From Vulcanimicrobiota bacterium (GTDB lineage: Bacteria; Vulcanimicrobiota; Xenobia; Xenobiales; JADMJV01), in contig JAHBVR010000007.1 of the NCBI GenBank assembly GCA_019637395.1, forward strand, positions 1 through 64,000: a stretch of DNA of 64,000 nucleotides. Reading direction: 5' to 3'. Under the pieces are notes generated by a model, which was not told the origin of the DNA, did no database searches, and saw nothing but the letters and a program-made list of their open reading frames with translations. Shown one piece after another: positions 32,966-41,184 of the stretch. A program made the position numbers and the translations under genes. How positions within the stretch are numbered: position 1 is the first letter of the stretch; each line of letters opens with the position of its first letter.

Positions 32966-34219
32966 TTGGCTAGATTCAGATACCGGACCCGCGACTCGGT
33001 CGGCAAACAGGCCACTGGCGAGGCCAACGCCAAAGATTCCGACTCCATCGTCAAGGAGTTGCAATCGCGCGGCTTTACCGTACTCGAAATCGCCGAGATC
33101 GAAGAGAAAACGACCGCCCCCCTGGCCAGCCTGGGCAACAAAGTCCGCCTGACCCTGGGAATGAGCCACAAAGACCTGATGGTCTTCACCCGCCAACTGG
33201 CCACCACTCTCAATGCCGGCGTCCCTCTGCTGCGAATTTTAGCGGTGATGCGCCGGCGCAGCCGAAGCAAGACCCTGGTGGCGCTGTTGGAGGCGCTGAG
33301 CGCCGACCTGCAAAAGGGCCTGCGCTTTTCCGACGCGCTGGCCCAGCACAAGCGCATTTTCAACGACACCTACATCAACATGGCGCGAGTCGGAGAAGCT
33401 TCCGGCAATTTGCCGGAAATCATGACTCGACTGGCGCTGATGATCGAGAAAGAAGTGGCTATCCAGCGCAAGGTTCGCAGCGCCGCCGCCTACCCGGTTT
33501 TCGTCACCATCTTCACGATGGTGCTGACCTATGCGCTGCTGGTCTTCCTGATGCCGATGTTCACGCCCATCTTTTCCGGCGTCAACATCGACATCGCCAA
33601 GGATTTCCCCCTTACCGATTTCCTCATCAAAGCCAGCAACGCCGCCAAAGACCCCGCCACCATGGGCGCCCTGGCGGGCCTGCTGGTCTTCCTCTACTTC
33701 GTCATGCGGGCCATTCTGCGCACCGAGGCGGGCGCTTACACACGCGATCTGTTTTTCTTCAACGCCCCCATGTTCAGCAAACTGGTCGAAGAAAGCGCCG
33801 CCGCGCGCTTTGCCCGCACTTTCGGATTGCTTCTTCAGTCCGGCGTCCCCCTGCTTCAGGCTTTGAATCTGGTGGGCAACGCCTCCGGCAATCGAGTGGT
33901 GACCCGCTGCATCGAAAAAGTTGCCCGTGAGGTTTCCGAGGGCGGCAAGCTTTCAGAACGCCTGGAGCAAGCCAACGTCTTTCCCGACTTGATGATCCAG
34001 ATGGCTTCCATCGGCGAGGAAGCCGGCTCGCTGCCCGATATGTTTGACCATGTGGCCGCCTATTACGAAGAGGAAGTGAACGCGACGGTCAGCAGCATCA
34101 CGGCCGTGCTCGAGCCGGCCATGATGGTCATGGTCGGCGGGTTGGTCTGTGTCTTCGTCCTAGGCCTGTTGCTACCCATCCTGAGCCTGTCCACGCGAGT
34201 GGGCGGCGGACCAATGTAG
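32966..34219 (+). CDS. pilC: PilC/GspF inner-membrane platform protein
   Basis: GAAGGGGGAG lies before the TTG at 32966. The 417-aa product opens MARFRYRTRDSVGKQATGEA, the usual beginning of PilC, then SHKDLMVFTRQLATTLNAGV with the first cytoplasmic helical domain, FNDTYINMARVGEASGNLPE, and AAAYPVFVTIFTMVLTYALL as the first membrane helix. The second domain repeats the fold (FARTFGLLLQSGVPLLQALN, then MASIGEEAGSLPDMFDHVAA), and a last membrane helix is near the C-terminus. It should anchor the PilB hexamer in the inner membrane. It is 12 bases after pilB and 8 before the HD-domain gene. Confidence 0.95.
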   Translation: MARFRYRTRDSVGKQATGEANAKDSDSIVKELQSRGFTVLEIAEIEEKTTAPLASLGNKVRLTLGMSHKDLMVFTRQLATTLNAGVPLLRILAVMRRRSRSKTLVALLEALSADLQKGLRFSDALAQHKRIFNDTYINMARVGEASGNLPEIMTRLALMIEKEVAIQRKVRSAAAYPVFVTIFTMVLTYALLVFLMPMFTPIFSGVNIDIAKDFPLTDFLIKASNAAKDPATMGALAGLLVFLYFVMRAILRTEAGAYTRDLFFFNAPMFSKLVEESAAARFARTFGLLLQSGVPLLQALNLVGNASGNRVVTRCIEKVAREVSEGGKLSERLEQANVFPDLMIQMASIGEEAGSLPDMFDHVAAYYEEEVNATVSSITAVLEPAMMVMVGGLVCVFVLGLLLPILSLSTRVGGGPM

Positions 34220-34227
34220 GAGGTCCA

Positions 34228-35163
34228 GTGAGTACCGATACCGTGAGCTTCCCCTGGCAATCCGCCATCCAAGAACTGGCGTTGACGCGCACCCGCCAAG
34301 AATGGTCCAGCGCCCTGGAATACCTGGGGGGCCAACTGGCCGAGGCTGAAACTTGCACCTTTCTCACCTGGCGGGAGCCCCGCTGGCTCCGTCCCGCTTC
34401 GGGTGAGAGCTTTGAGGCACCCGATCAGACCCTGGTCGGCTCGGCCTGGCAGAACGTCGAGGCCATCTCCAAGTCCGCCAACGCGGGGGAGCTATGGGCC
34501 GGCCGCCCCGCCGTGGCGCCCTGCTGGGCCCTGCCCATGCGCAGCTTCGGCCGGGTCATCGGCATTCTCACCCTGGAGAAAGTGGGTCTGGATCCCAATC
34601 TGGAGGAATGGACCAGCATGCTGGATCTTATGGCCCACTCCTGGGAGACGGTGGGCCGCCTCGAGGACAACAACGCCTATCAGGAGCAAACCGAATTACT
34701 CTTCGTCAAGGCCCTGGAAGCCTTGCCCAATTTTCACTCCGGCCATGTCCAGCGAGTGGCTTTGACCGCCAGCGAATTGGGGCGCCTGCTCGATCTGTCG
34801 GCCTTTCAGCGCCAGCGTCTGCTGCGCGCGGGGCGCTATCACGACGTCGGCATGCTGCTTAACCCCAGCGACCATGCGCGTTCGGGCGCTCAGTACCTAC
34901 TGCTGGGCAAGGTGCACGCCGATCTGGCCTCGCTGGTGGAGAACCATCATCAGGCCTATGAGGAGAGTCTGGGACTGGGGTTGGAGGAATGGGTGCTGGC
35001 GCTGGCGGAACATTTCAGCGAGTACCGTGAAGTTCACCCGGATGAGAGTGTCGACGTACTGGTGCAACGATTCGTGATGCAGCACGGCAAACGCCATAAC
35101 CCGGCGGTGCTGGACGCTCTGGTGGGCCTGTCGGTCTCGGGAAAACTCGAGGAAATCGGTTAA
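34228..35163 (+). CDS. GAF-like plus degenerate HD-GYP protein
   Basis: A GTG at 34228 starts eight bases after pilC. Residues 5-145 look like a GAF sensor (ETCTFLTWREPRWLRPASGE, then MRSFGRVIGILTLEKVGLDP). Residues 160-311 resemble an HD-GYP phosphodiesterase: FHSGHVQRVALTASELGRLL, then LLRAGRYHDVGMLLNPSDHA with the HD pair (205-206), then LASLVENHHQAYEESLGLGL. The HHExxxGxGYP signature is replaced by HHQAYEES with no GYP, and the usual G-K-I-G-I-P segment is changed. It may bind rather than hydrolyse cyclic di-GMP, or may be a regulator of the motor. It converges on the next gene with a four-base overlap. Confidence 0.7.
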   Translation: MSTDTVSFPWQSAIQELALTRTRQEWSSALEYLGGQLAEAETCTFLTWREPRWLRPASGESFEAPDQTLVGSAWQNVEAISKSANAGELWAGRPAVAPCWALPMRSFGRVIGILTLEKVGLDPNLEEWTSMLDLMAHSWETVGRLEDNNAYQEQTELLFVKALEALPNFHSGHVQRVALTASELGRLLDLSAFQRQRLLRAGRYHDVGMLLNPSDHARSGAQYLLLGKVHADLASLVENHHQAYEESLGLGLEEWVLALAEHFSEYREVHPDESVDVLVQRFVMQHGKRHNPAVLDALVGLSVSGKLEEIG

Positions 35164-35726
35164 GTGGCCCGATTCAAGAGAGGTTTGAGCATCACGCCGC
35201 CGATCATCAGCGCGTAGCCCCAGTTGGGAGCCCATAGCCCGACGTAGAGGAAAGCTTCCCGCCAGCCTTCCTGCCCGCCAAAGAACATGTGGCCGCCGTA
35301 CCAGCAGCAGACCTGGGCAACCAGCACCAGGATGGCCGTTTTTACTCGGGGCTGGCTGATCCAGAGAAACGGGCTCATGAGGATGGTGGCGGCCGCGGGC
35401 GGCAACAGGCGGATCAGGTAAACGATCAGGAAAAGGTAAACTCCCAGCCACTCCTCCGGGTTCTTCCCGGCAAATTGCACGGCCGCCGCGCAACCGGCAA
35501 AACAAATCGAACTGCAGGTAAGCAGGCGCAGCAAGGCCTGAGGTCCGGGACAGTCTCCCTGGCATTCTTTCCAGGCCCGCACACCGAGCGCCCAGGCCGC
35601 CACCGAGGAATAGACAAGCAACCACATCAGCGCGAACTGCGCCGTCTCGGGATGCCTCTGGTCAAGAGCGGCGTGGATAGCCAGCAAGTCAATGGCCGTA
35701 AAGAGCAAAAACATGTTTCTCAGCAT
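35160..35726 (-). CDS. Integral membrane protein, unknown function
   Basis: The 188-aa product has about six hydrophobic helices, for example MLRNMFLLFTAIDLLAIHAA, FALMWLLVYSSVAAWALGV, WLGVYLFLIVYLIRLLPP and VKTAILVLVAQVCCWYGGHM. It is cysteine-rich for a membrane protein (CQGDCPG, CSSICFAGC). No family is recognised. It converges on the pilus operon. Confidence 0.6.
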   Translation of the reverse strand: MLRNMFLLFTAIDLLAIHAALDQRHPETAQFALMWLLVYSSVAAWALGVRAWKECQGDCPGPQALLRLLTCSSICFAGCAAAVQFAGKNPEEWLGVYLFLIVYLIRLLPPAAATILMSPFLWISQPRVKTAILVLVAQVCCWYGGHMFFGGQEGWREAFLYVGLWAPNWGYALMIGGVMLKPLLNRAT

Positions 35727-35891
35727 GAGCCAGTCGCTTCGCGAGAGGCGGTCTCAACCTCTGCCTGATCCGTCCAAATAGCAGGGGCTTCATTTTCCGC
35801 GTCGTAGGTTCGCCTACTTTTCAGGGTTCCAGCTTGTCGGTAAGAATACCGGAAGATTTGTGGGAATCGATGGTTTTTAGAGGAGTATCCT

Positions 35892-38006
35892 GTGGTTGAA
35901 GAGCTCATTCTCGGGTCCGGCCTGGCATCACTGGGCGTAGCGGCGTATTTCAATATGAGGGTCCAGTCGGTGTCTGTGGAAAAAGGCGCCGCCTCCCCCG
36001 AGGAGAGCGCGCGACTCTTAAAAATCGCCAAAGCCATCCGCGACGGCGCGATGGCCTTCCTCTTCCGCGAATACAAAACGCTGGCCGTGTTCATCGTGCT
36101 CTTCGCGCTCGTCATCGGCGTACTGATCGATGACCCGGGCACCTCCGAAGTCCACGAGGGCCGCTACTCGTCCATCGCTTTCATCGTGGGCGCGATTACC
36201 TCCATCCTGGCCGGCTTCATCGGCATGCGAACAGCCACCGCCGGTAACGTGCGTACCGCCGTGTCGGCCCGCGAATCCCTCGAGAAAGGCTTCGTCACGG
36301 CCATTAACGCCGGCGCCGTGATGGGCTTCGGATTGAGCGGCCTGGCCGTGCTCGGCATGCTGGCCTGCTACTTCTGCCTGGCCAAAGTGCTGCCGGGGCA
36401 GGCGCCCCATACTATTATGGAAATTCTCTCCGGCTTCGGACTGGGCGGCTCCTCGGTGGCTCTTTTCGCCCGCGTGGGCGGCGGCATCTATACCAAAGCC
36501 GCCGACGTCGGAGCTGACCTGGTGGGCAAAGTGGAAGCCGGCATCCCCGAGGACGATCCCCGCAACCCGGCCGTGATCGCCGACAACGTGGGCGACAACG
36601 TGGGCGACGTAGCCGGTATGGGGGCCGACCTGTTCGGGTCGGTGGCCGAATCGACGTGCGCCGCCATGGTGATCGGCGCCGTGGCTTTCCACGAAAACCC
36701 CGCCGCTTTGCTCTACCCCCTGGCCATCAGTTGCCTGGGCATCCCCTCCAGCTTTATCGGAATTCTGGCCTTCAAAGCCAAGACTGAGCAACAAGTCCAG
36801 GGCGCCCTCAAGAATATGCTGATCCTGGCCACCGTGCTGATGGCCGTTTTCAGCTACTTCCTGACCGTCAAGCTGCTGCCCGAGGGCACCTTCCTGCTGG
36901 GCAAGAAGGAAGTGAGCGCCACCGGCGTCTATCTGGCCTTCTTGAGCGGCCTGGTCTCCGGCTACCTGATCGGCTGGCTCACCGAATACTTTACCTCGCA
37001 CGCCTACGGACCGACTCGCGAAGTGGCCGAATCCTCCAAGACGGGTACGGCCACCAACATCATCTACGGCCTGGCCCTGGGCTATAACAGCGCCGTCATT
37101 CCCAGCCTTTTAATCGCCGCCACCGTCATCATTGCCGTATCCCAGGCGGGCATGTACGGCATCGCACTGTCGGCTATCGGAATGCTCGGCACCATTTCGG
37201 TAGCCCTGACCATCGACGCTTACGGACCGGTGGCCGATAACGCCGGCGGCTTGGCCGAAATGGCTCATATGGGCGCGGACATCCGCCAGCGCACCGACGT
37301 GTTGGACGCGGCCGGCAATACCACCGCCGCCATGGGCAAAGGCTTCGCCATCGGTTCGGCCGCCCTGACCGCGCTGGCCCTCTTCTCTGCTTATGTCACC
37401 CAGTGCGGCATCGAGAGTATCGACCTGCTCGACCCCTGGGTCATGGCCGGTCTGCTGGTGGGCGGCGCGCTCACCTGCGCCTTCTCGGCCATGACCATGC
37501 GCTCGGTCGGCCTGGCCGCCCTGGCCATGATCGAGGAAGTCCGCCACCAGTTCCGCAACATCCCGGGCCTGATGGAAGGGGAAGCCGAAGCCGACTACGC
37601 TCGCTGCGTGGATATCGCCACCCAGGCCTCGCTCAAAGAAATGCTCCGGCCCGGCCTGATGGTCGTCTTCACCCCCATCGTGATGGGCTGGCTGTTTGGC
37701 GCTCAGATGCTGGCCGGCGTGCTCATCGGCGCGCTGATTACGGCGGTGATCTTCGCCATCTCCATGGCCAACTCGGGCGGCTCTTGGGATAACGCCAAGA
37801 AGTACATCGAGAGCGGCGCCTGCGGCGGTCGCGGCACGGAAGCTCACAAAGCGGCCGTGGTGGGCGATACGGTGGGCGATCCCTTCAAAGACACCTCTGG
37901 TCCGGCACTCAACATCCTTATCAAGCTGATGGCCATCATCAGCCTGGTCTTTGCTCCGTTCGTAGTAAACTACGGCGGGGTCATCACCAAAATGTTCACC
38001 CCTTAA
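35892..38006 (+). CDS. hppA: Membrane-bound pyrophosphatase, K+-dependent type
   Basis: The GTG at 35892 follows GAGGAG at seven bases. The 704-aa protein has about 16 membrane helices and the catalytic segments [20 protein letters not shown], then [20 protein letters not shown], then [10 protein letters not shown] and later [20 protein letters not shown]. These bind Mg-pyrophosphate and form the hydrolytic site. The [18 protein letters not shown] segment has alanine where K+-independent enzymes have lysine (GNTTKA), which assigns it to the K+-dependent class. It uses PPi from biosynthesis to pump H+ and/or Na+ across the membrane; the ion cannot be settled by eye. Confidence 0.95.
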   Translation: MVEELILGSGLASLGVAAYFNMRVQSVSVEKGAASPEESARLLKIAKAIRDGAMAFLFREYKTLAVFIVLFALVIGVLIDDPGTSEVHEGRYSSIAFIVGAITSILAGFIGMRTATAGNVRTAVSARESLEKGFVTAINAGAVMGFGLSGLAVLGMLACYFCLAKVLPGQAPHTIMEILSGFGLGGSSVALFARVGGGIYTKAADVGADLVGKVEAGIPEDDPRNPAVIADNVGDNVGDVAGMGADLFGSVAESTCAAMVIGAVAFHENPAALLYPLAISCLGIPSSFIGILAFKAKTEQQVQGALKNMLILATVLMAVFSYFLTVKLLPEGTFLLGKKEVSATGVYLAFLSGLVSGYLIGWLTEYFTSHAYGPTREVAESSKTGTATNIIYGLALGYNSAVIPSLLIAATVIIAVSQAGMYGIALSAIGMLGTISVALTIDAYGPVADNAGGLAEMAHMGADIRQRTDVLDAAGNTTAAMGKGFAIGSAALTALALFSAYVTQCGIESIDLLDPWVMAGLLVGGALTCAFSAMTMRSVGLAALAMIEEVRHQFRNIPGLMEGEAEADYARCVDIATQASLKEMLRPGLMVVFTPIVMGWLFGAQMLAGVLIGALITAVIFAISMANSGGSWDNAKKYIESGACGGRGTEAHKAAVVGDTVGDPFKDTSGPALNILIKLMAIISLVFAPFVVNYGGVITKMFTP

Positions 38007-38011
38007 AGTGG

Positions 38012-38040
38012 TTGACGAACGGAGAAGCCCGTGGTATTCT
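38012..38040 (+). promoter_or_regulatory. Sigma-70-type promoter of tRNA-Leu
   Basis: TTGACG (38012-38017) and TATTCT (38035-38040) are separated by exactly 17 bases. Transcription would start near 38047, five bases before the tRNA. Confidence 0.7.
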
Positions 38041-38051
38041 CCGGCAACCGA

Positions 38052-38136
38052 GCGGAAGTGGCGGAATTGGTAGACGCGCAGGCCTCAGGAGTCTGTGGGG
38101 CAACCCGTGTGAGTTCGACTCTCTCCTTCCGCACCA
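38052..38136 (+). tRNA. tRNA-Leu (anticodon CAG)
   Basis: An 85-base class II tRNA. The acceptor stem GCGGAAG pairs with CTTCCGC and is followed by an encoded CCA (38134-38136). The anticodon loop is CT-CAG-GA, giving anticodon CAG for CUG codons. A long variable arm (GTGGGGCAACCC) and the T-loop GTTCGACTC complete it. Confidence 0.95.
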
Positions 38137-38142
38137 AAGCAA

Positions 38143-38170
38143 AGAGCGCCAGACTAGGCGCTCTTTTTTT
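38143..38170 (+). terminator. Rho-independent terminator of tRNA-Leu
   Basis: AGAGCGCC (38143-38150) pairs with GGCGCTCT (38157-38164) across AGACTA, and is followed directly by a run of seven T residues. Confidence 0.9.
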
Positions 38171-38390
38171 GTTTACAAACGCCCGCCGCGTTTTAGCTCT
38201 GTATTAGCCTGTTCTCCAGGGAGAGCCCAGGCTGTCGCAAGGTTAATTTCAATTTACAGGCACAGTACGATTCTGTAACAAATGTAACGAATTCGTAAGA
38301 TTTGAGGCCTAGTCCAGCGGTCGATCCGTGATAGCATTAGTGCAAGTCCAACTTCGGGGGCTGACCTCCGGAAGATGAAGGAGAGCTTTA

Positions 38391-39278
38391 ATGGCAGTAG
38401 GCAAAGCCGGCGATTCCCAGATCAAGCAGCAACAACCGGTAAAGAAGCAGCAACCGGTTCAGAAGAAACAGCCCGTCAAAAAGCAAGAACCTGCAACGGC
38501 TCAGAAGCCAGCGGAAAAGTTTGATCCCACAGCCGAAGCCAAAGAAGGCAAGAAGGGCGACAAGGCTCACAAGGGCAAGAAGCATCACAAGCCCGAGGAC
38601 AAAAAAGACGACAAAAAGCTTGATGACAAGGTCAAGGATCTGGAAAAGCAGATCAATGACATGAAGAACAATCCCGCCCAGGCCAACCAGGCCCAGCCCG
38701 GTGGTGGCGACCAGGGGGGCGGCAACCAGGGCGGCGGTGGCAACCCCGGTGGCGGTGACGCCGGCGGAGCAGCCCCCGCAGGCGGCGCTCAGGCTCCTGG
38801 TGCCAACCAGCAGCAGGGCCCGGATGCCGACCTCTCCAATCTGGCCGCGCAAGTTCTGCAGGCCAGCGGCATGGGAATGCCCGGACAGTTTCCGCAAGGC
38901 GGCTTCCAGGGTGGTTTCCCCGGACAACAGCAACCCGGAGTCGGCGGTATCCAGGGGGGATTCCCAGGTGCCGGTGGTCCGGCCGGTCTCGGCAACGGCT
39001 TCGGACGTCCCCCCTTCGGCGGACCCGGCCAGGCGGGTGGCAATCCGCAGGTCGGGGCTCTCAAAGGCCAGTTGCAGCAGAAAGCGACGCAACTCGCCCA
39101 ACAGGGCTTCCAGCCGCAGCCCGGCACCAAGGTGCTGGTCCAGTCTGCCCTCGGATTTGACCCCTTCCAACAACAGCAGCAACAGCAACTCGGAGGCTTT
39201 AACGGGCTGGGCAACGGCGCTCAACCCTTCGGCGGCCAACAGTTCGGCGCCAACCCGCTGGGTGGCTTCCGCCTCTAA
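38391..39278 (+). CDS. Low-complexity Lys- then Gly/Gln-rich protein, paralog 1
   Basis: AAGGAGAGC lies before the ATG at 38391. The 295-aa product has a lysine/glutamine-rich N-terminus (KKQQPVQKKQPVKKQEPATA), a coiled-coil-like DDKVKDLEKQINDMKNN, and a long Gly-rich stretch (GGGDQGGGNQGGGG). Two short structured blocks follow: DADLSNLAAQVLQASG, and ALKGQLQQKATQLAQQGF then PGTKVLVQSALGFDPF, with a poly-Gln run. No signal peptide or membrane helix is visible. The same blocks in the same order occur in the next protein, so the two are paralogs. No known family is recognised. Confidence 0.75.
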   Translation: MAVGKAGDSQIKQQQPVKKQQPVQKKQPVKKQEPATAQKPAEKFDPTAEAKEGKKGDKAHKGKKHHKPEDKKDDKKLDDKVKDLEKQINDMKNNPAQANQAQPGGGDQGGGNQGGGGNPGGGDAGGAAPAGGAQAPGANQQQGPDADLSNLAAQVLQASGMGMPGQFPQGGFQGGFPGQQQPGVGGIQGGFPGAGGPAGLGNGFGRPPFGGPGQAGGNPQVGALKGQLQQKATQLAQQGFQPQPGTKVLVQSALGFDPFQQQQQQQLGGFNGLGNGAQPFGGQQFGANPLGGFRL

Positions 39279-39300
39279 AATCTAGCTATATACCTTCTCC

Positions 39301-39338
39301 CGTGAGGGCTCTACTCGGTCGCGAGTAGAGCCCTCACG
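39301..39338. repeat. Perfect 17-bp inverted repeat (hairpin)
   Basis: CGTGAGGGCTCTACTCG (39301-39317) and CGAGTAGAGCCCTCACG (39322-39338) are exact reverse complements around a four-base loop, GTCG. It follows the first low-complexity gene by 22 bases. There is no T-run, so it may be a terminator without a U tract, a transcript-stabilising hairpin or a binding site. Confidence 0.85.
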
Positions 39339-39428
39339 CACATCAGGGCCAAAATTAAACAAAACCCAAACAGACGAAACAAAAAGACACAAAAGTGTCA
39401 CCGAGTTATCAGAGAGAGAGCAAAAGAG

Positions 39429-40190
39429 ATGAGCACGATCAAGCACAACCATAGGACTTCCCAGGCCAATTCCAGCAAGAAGTCGAGCAGCATCAGCAAA
39501 TCCAGCACTCCCAAAGCCAGGAGCGCCGAAAAGGGGCGTGGTAAAGAGGCCAAATCCGCCGAGAAGAAGGACGGGTTCAGCGCCAGCAGAGAGCTGAGCG
39601 AGAATAAGAAGTCGAAAGACACCAAAGATTCACAGAAGCCCGGGGAAGAAAAGGACGGCAAGAAGGCCGAGGAAGGCAAGGAGAAAGACAAGGATTCTCT
39701 GCTTCAGAAACTCTCCGACCTGCAAAAGCAACTGGACGAGATGAAGAACAAAAAACCCGAAGAGCAGCCCGAGAACCTGGGCGGATGCTGCGGCAAGTCC
39801 CACGGCTCCAAGAAGACCGAGGACCCGAATCAAAAAGAAGACCCGGACTCGGAGCTGACCCGCCTGGCGGTAGCCGTGCTGCAGGGCCCTAACGCGCCTC
39901 AGCAGCAGCCCGGCGCCAAACCCGGCGATAAGACCGGCGACAAAACCGGTGGGCTCAAGGCCATCACCAGCCCGGCCCAGGCCAAAGCGGAACTGTCTCA
40001 AAAATATCAGCAGTATAAGACGCAAGGCGTTCCCCTGCGCAAAGAAACCGAACAACTGGTGGAATCCGCTCTGAACAGCGCCGCTCCCACCTCGACCGGC
40101 ACGCAACCGACCGACAATAAAAACAACCTCCCCGCCAACAAACCGAATACCAACAACGATCGCGCTCGTCCTCTGGCCAAAGCCTCGTAA
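39429..40190 (+). CDS. Low-complexity Lys/Glu/Ser-rich protein, paralog 2
   Basis: AGAGAGAGCAAAAGAG precedes the ATG at 39429. The 253-aa product has a Lys/Ser-rich N-terminus, a coiled-coil-like SLLQKLSDLQKQLDEMKNKK matching paralog 1, an unusual cysteine pair in NLGGCCGKSHGSKK, then DSELTRLAVAVLQGPNAPQQ, a Gly/Lys spacer and AKAELSQKYQQYKTQGVPLR then TEQLVESALNSAAP. The blocks align in order with the neighbour's. It lacks a signal peptide. Disordered arms with short helical modules suggest a structural or secreted protein; the function is unknown. Confidence 0.7.
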   Translation: MSTIKHNHRTSQANSSKKSSSISKSSTPKARSAEKGRGKEAKSAEKKDGFSASRELSENKKSKDTKDSQKPGEEKDGKKAEEGKEKDKDSLLQKLSDLQKQLDEMKNKKPEEQPENLGGCCGKSHGSKKTEDPNQKEDPDSELTRLAVAVLQGPNAPQQQPGAKPGDKTGDKTGGLKAITSPAQAKAELSQKYQQYKTQGVPLRKETEQLVESALNSAAPTSTGTQPTDNKNNLPANKPNTNNDRARPLAKAS

Positions 40191-40256
40191 CCGGCTCCCG
40201 CCGTTGCGATGGACGCCGCAAATGTGCATCGCGGCGGCCTGCCGGGCCGTTATAAA

Positions 40257-40275
40257 GCCCCTTTTAGAAAGGGGC
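40257..40275. repeat. Perfect 8-bp hairpin upstream of rhomboid-like gene
   Basis: GCCCCTTT (40257-40264) pairs with AAAGGGGC (40268-40275) across a 3-base loop. It lies after the second paralog and 29 bases before the next start. It may end the upstream transcript or shape the leader. Confidence 0.5.
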
Positions 40276-40303
40276 AAGCGGAAGGATCCAGAACTAACTA
40301 ACA

Positions 40304-41116
40304 ATGCTGGGACTTGACCGAATAACGCCTGGGGTACGTCAGATCTTGTGGCTGATCGTGCTGGGCTGGTTCTGGCAAGGAGTGGGTCCGCTAGTTCTGC
40401 CCGGCGAATGGCTGGCGGATCTTCCGCAGGCGGTCATGCGCGGTCAGGTCTGGCGCCTGCTCAGCTATCCCCTGGCCGGTGGCCTCACTTTGGGCACACT
40501 GATCACTGGATTTTTCTTCCTTCCCTTTGCCTGCTCGGTGGAAAACTCCCTCGGCACGGTGCGCTTCCGGCGCCTTTTCTGGGGCTCGGTGCTGCTGGCC
40601 GGCGTGGTCAACCAGCTCATCAACTTTCTAGCTCCGGCGGTAGGCCTGGCCGGTTTGCTGGTGCCTCTGCTGGCTGTGGCCACAGCCTTTGCTCTGCTCA
40701 ACTGGCGGGAAACCATCTACTTTATGATGGTGCTGCCCTTGCGAGTGCCCCTGGTGTTGGCCTTAACCGCCGGTGGCATCCTGCTGCTGACTCCACCTGT
40801 AGCCTGGGCCGCCCTGTACAGCCCGATGGTGCTGGCTACTTTGATGATCAAGCAGAACTGGCTGATGCAGATGGAAGCCTTCAGCAAACCAGCCAATGGC
40901 CGCCGGCGCAGCCGGCTGGGAAGCGACTACAAGGGACCCAAGGTTTCACCGATCCGCCCTAATTTCCGCAGTCCGGAAATCAGTGAGGCGGAAGCCCGCG
41001 TCGACCAGATTCTAGACAAACTCAGACACGAAGGAATGGCATCTCTAACAGCCGACGAGAAGGAGGTCCTCGATTCCCACAGCAAGCGACTCCGGCACGG
41101 CGATGAACGGATGTAA
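40304..41116 (+). CDS. Rhomboid-like membrane protein without catalytic residues
   Basis: The 270-aa product has the rhomboid arrangement: an entry segment ITPGVRQILWLIVLG, the L1-loop-like QVWRLLSYPLAGGLTLGTLI, and several membrane helices. It ends in a cytoplasmic domain (AEARVDQILDKLRHEGMASL then TADEKEVLDSHSKRLR). That tail is the short helical domain often found at the end of bacterial rhomboid-family proteins. In active rhomboids helix 4 carries G-x-S-G and helix 6 a histidine. Here helix 4 reads VGLAGLLVPLLAVATAFALL with no serine, and helix 6 (AALYSPMVLATLMIK) has no histidine. It is therefore a pseudoprotease, by analogy with iRhoms or derlins. Confidence 0.7.
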   Translation: MLGLDRITPGVRQILWLIVLGWFWQGVGPLVLPGEWLADLPQAVMRGQVWRLLSYPLAGGLTLGTLITGFFFLPFACSVENSLGTVRFRRLFWGSVLLAGVVNQLINFLAPAVGLAGLLVPLLAVATAFALLNWRETIYFMMVLPLRVPLVLALTAGGILLLTPPVAWAALYSPMVLATLMIKQNWLMQMEAFSKPANGRRRSRLGSDYKGPKVSPIRPNFRSPEISEAEARVDQILDKLRHEGMASLTADEKEVLDSHSKRLRHGDERM

Positions 41117-41184
41117 TTTGACTTTGGCCCGGACCCACGTGATACTAACTACGATGGGCTTTTCTATGCGTTTTGAGGCACCGC

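Noticed and set aside
36018-37001. Long minus-strand open frames antisense to hppA
   Set aside because: They are His/Gly/Asp-rich shadows produced by the GC-rich codon bias of hppA and have no domain pattern or ribosome binding site.
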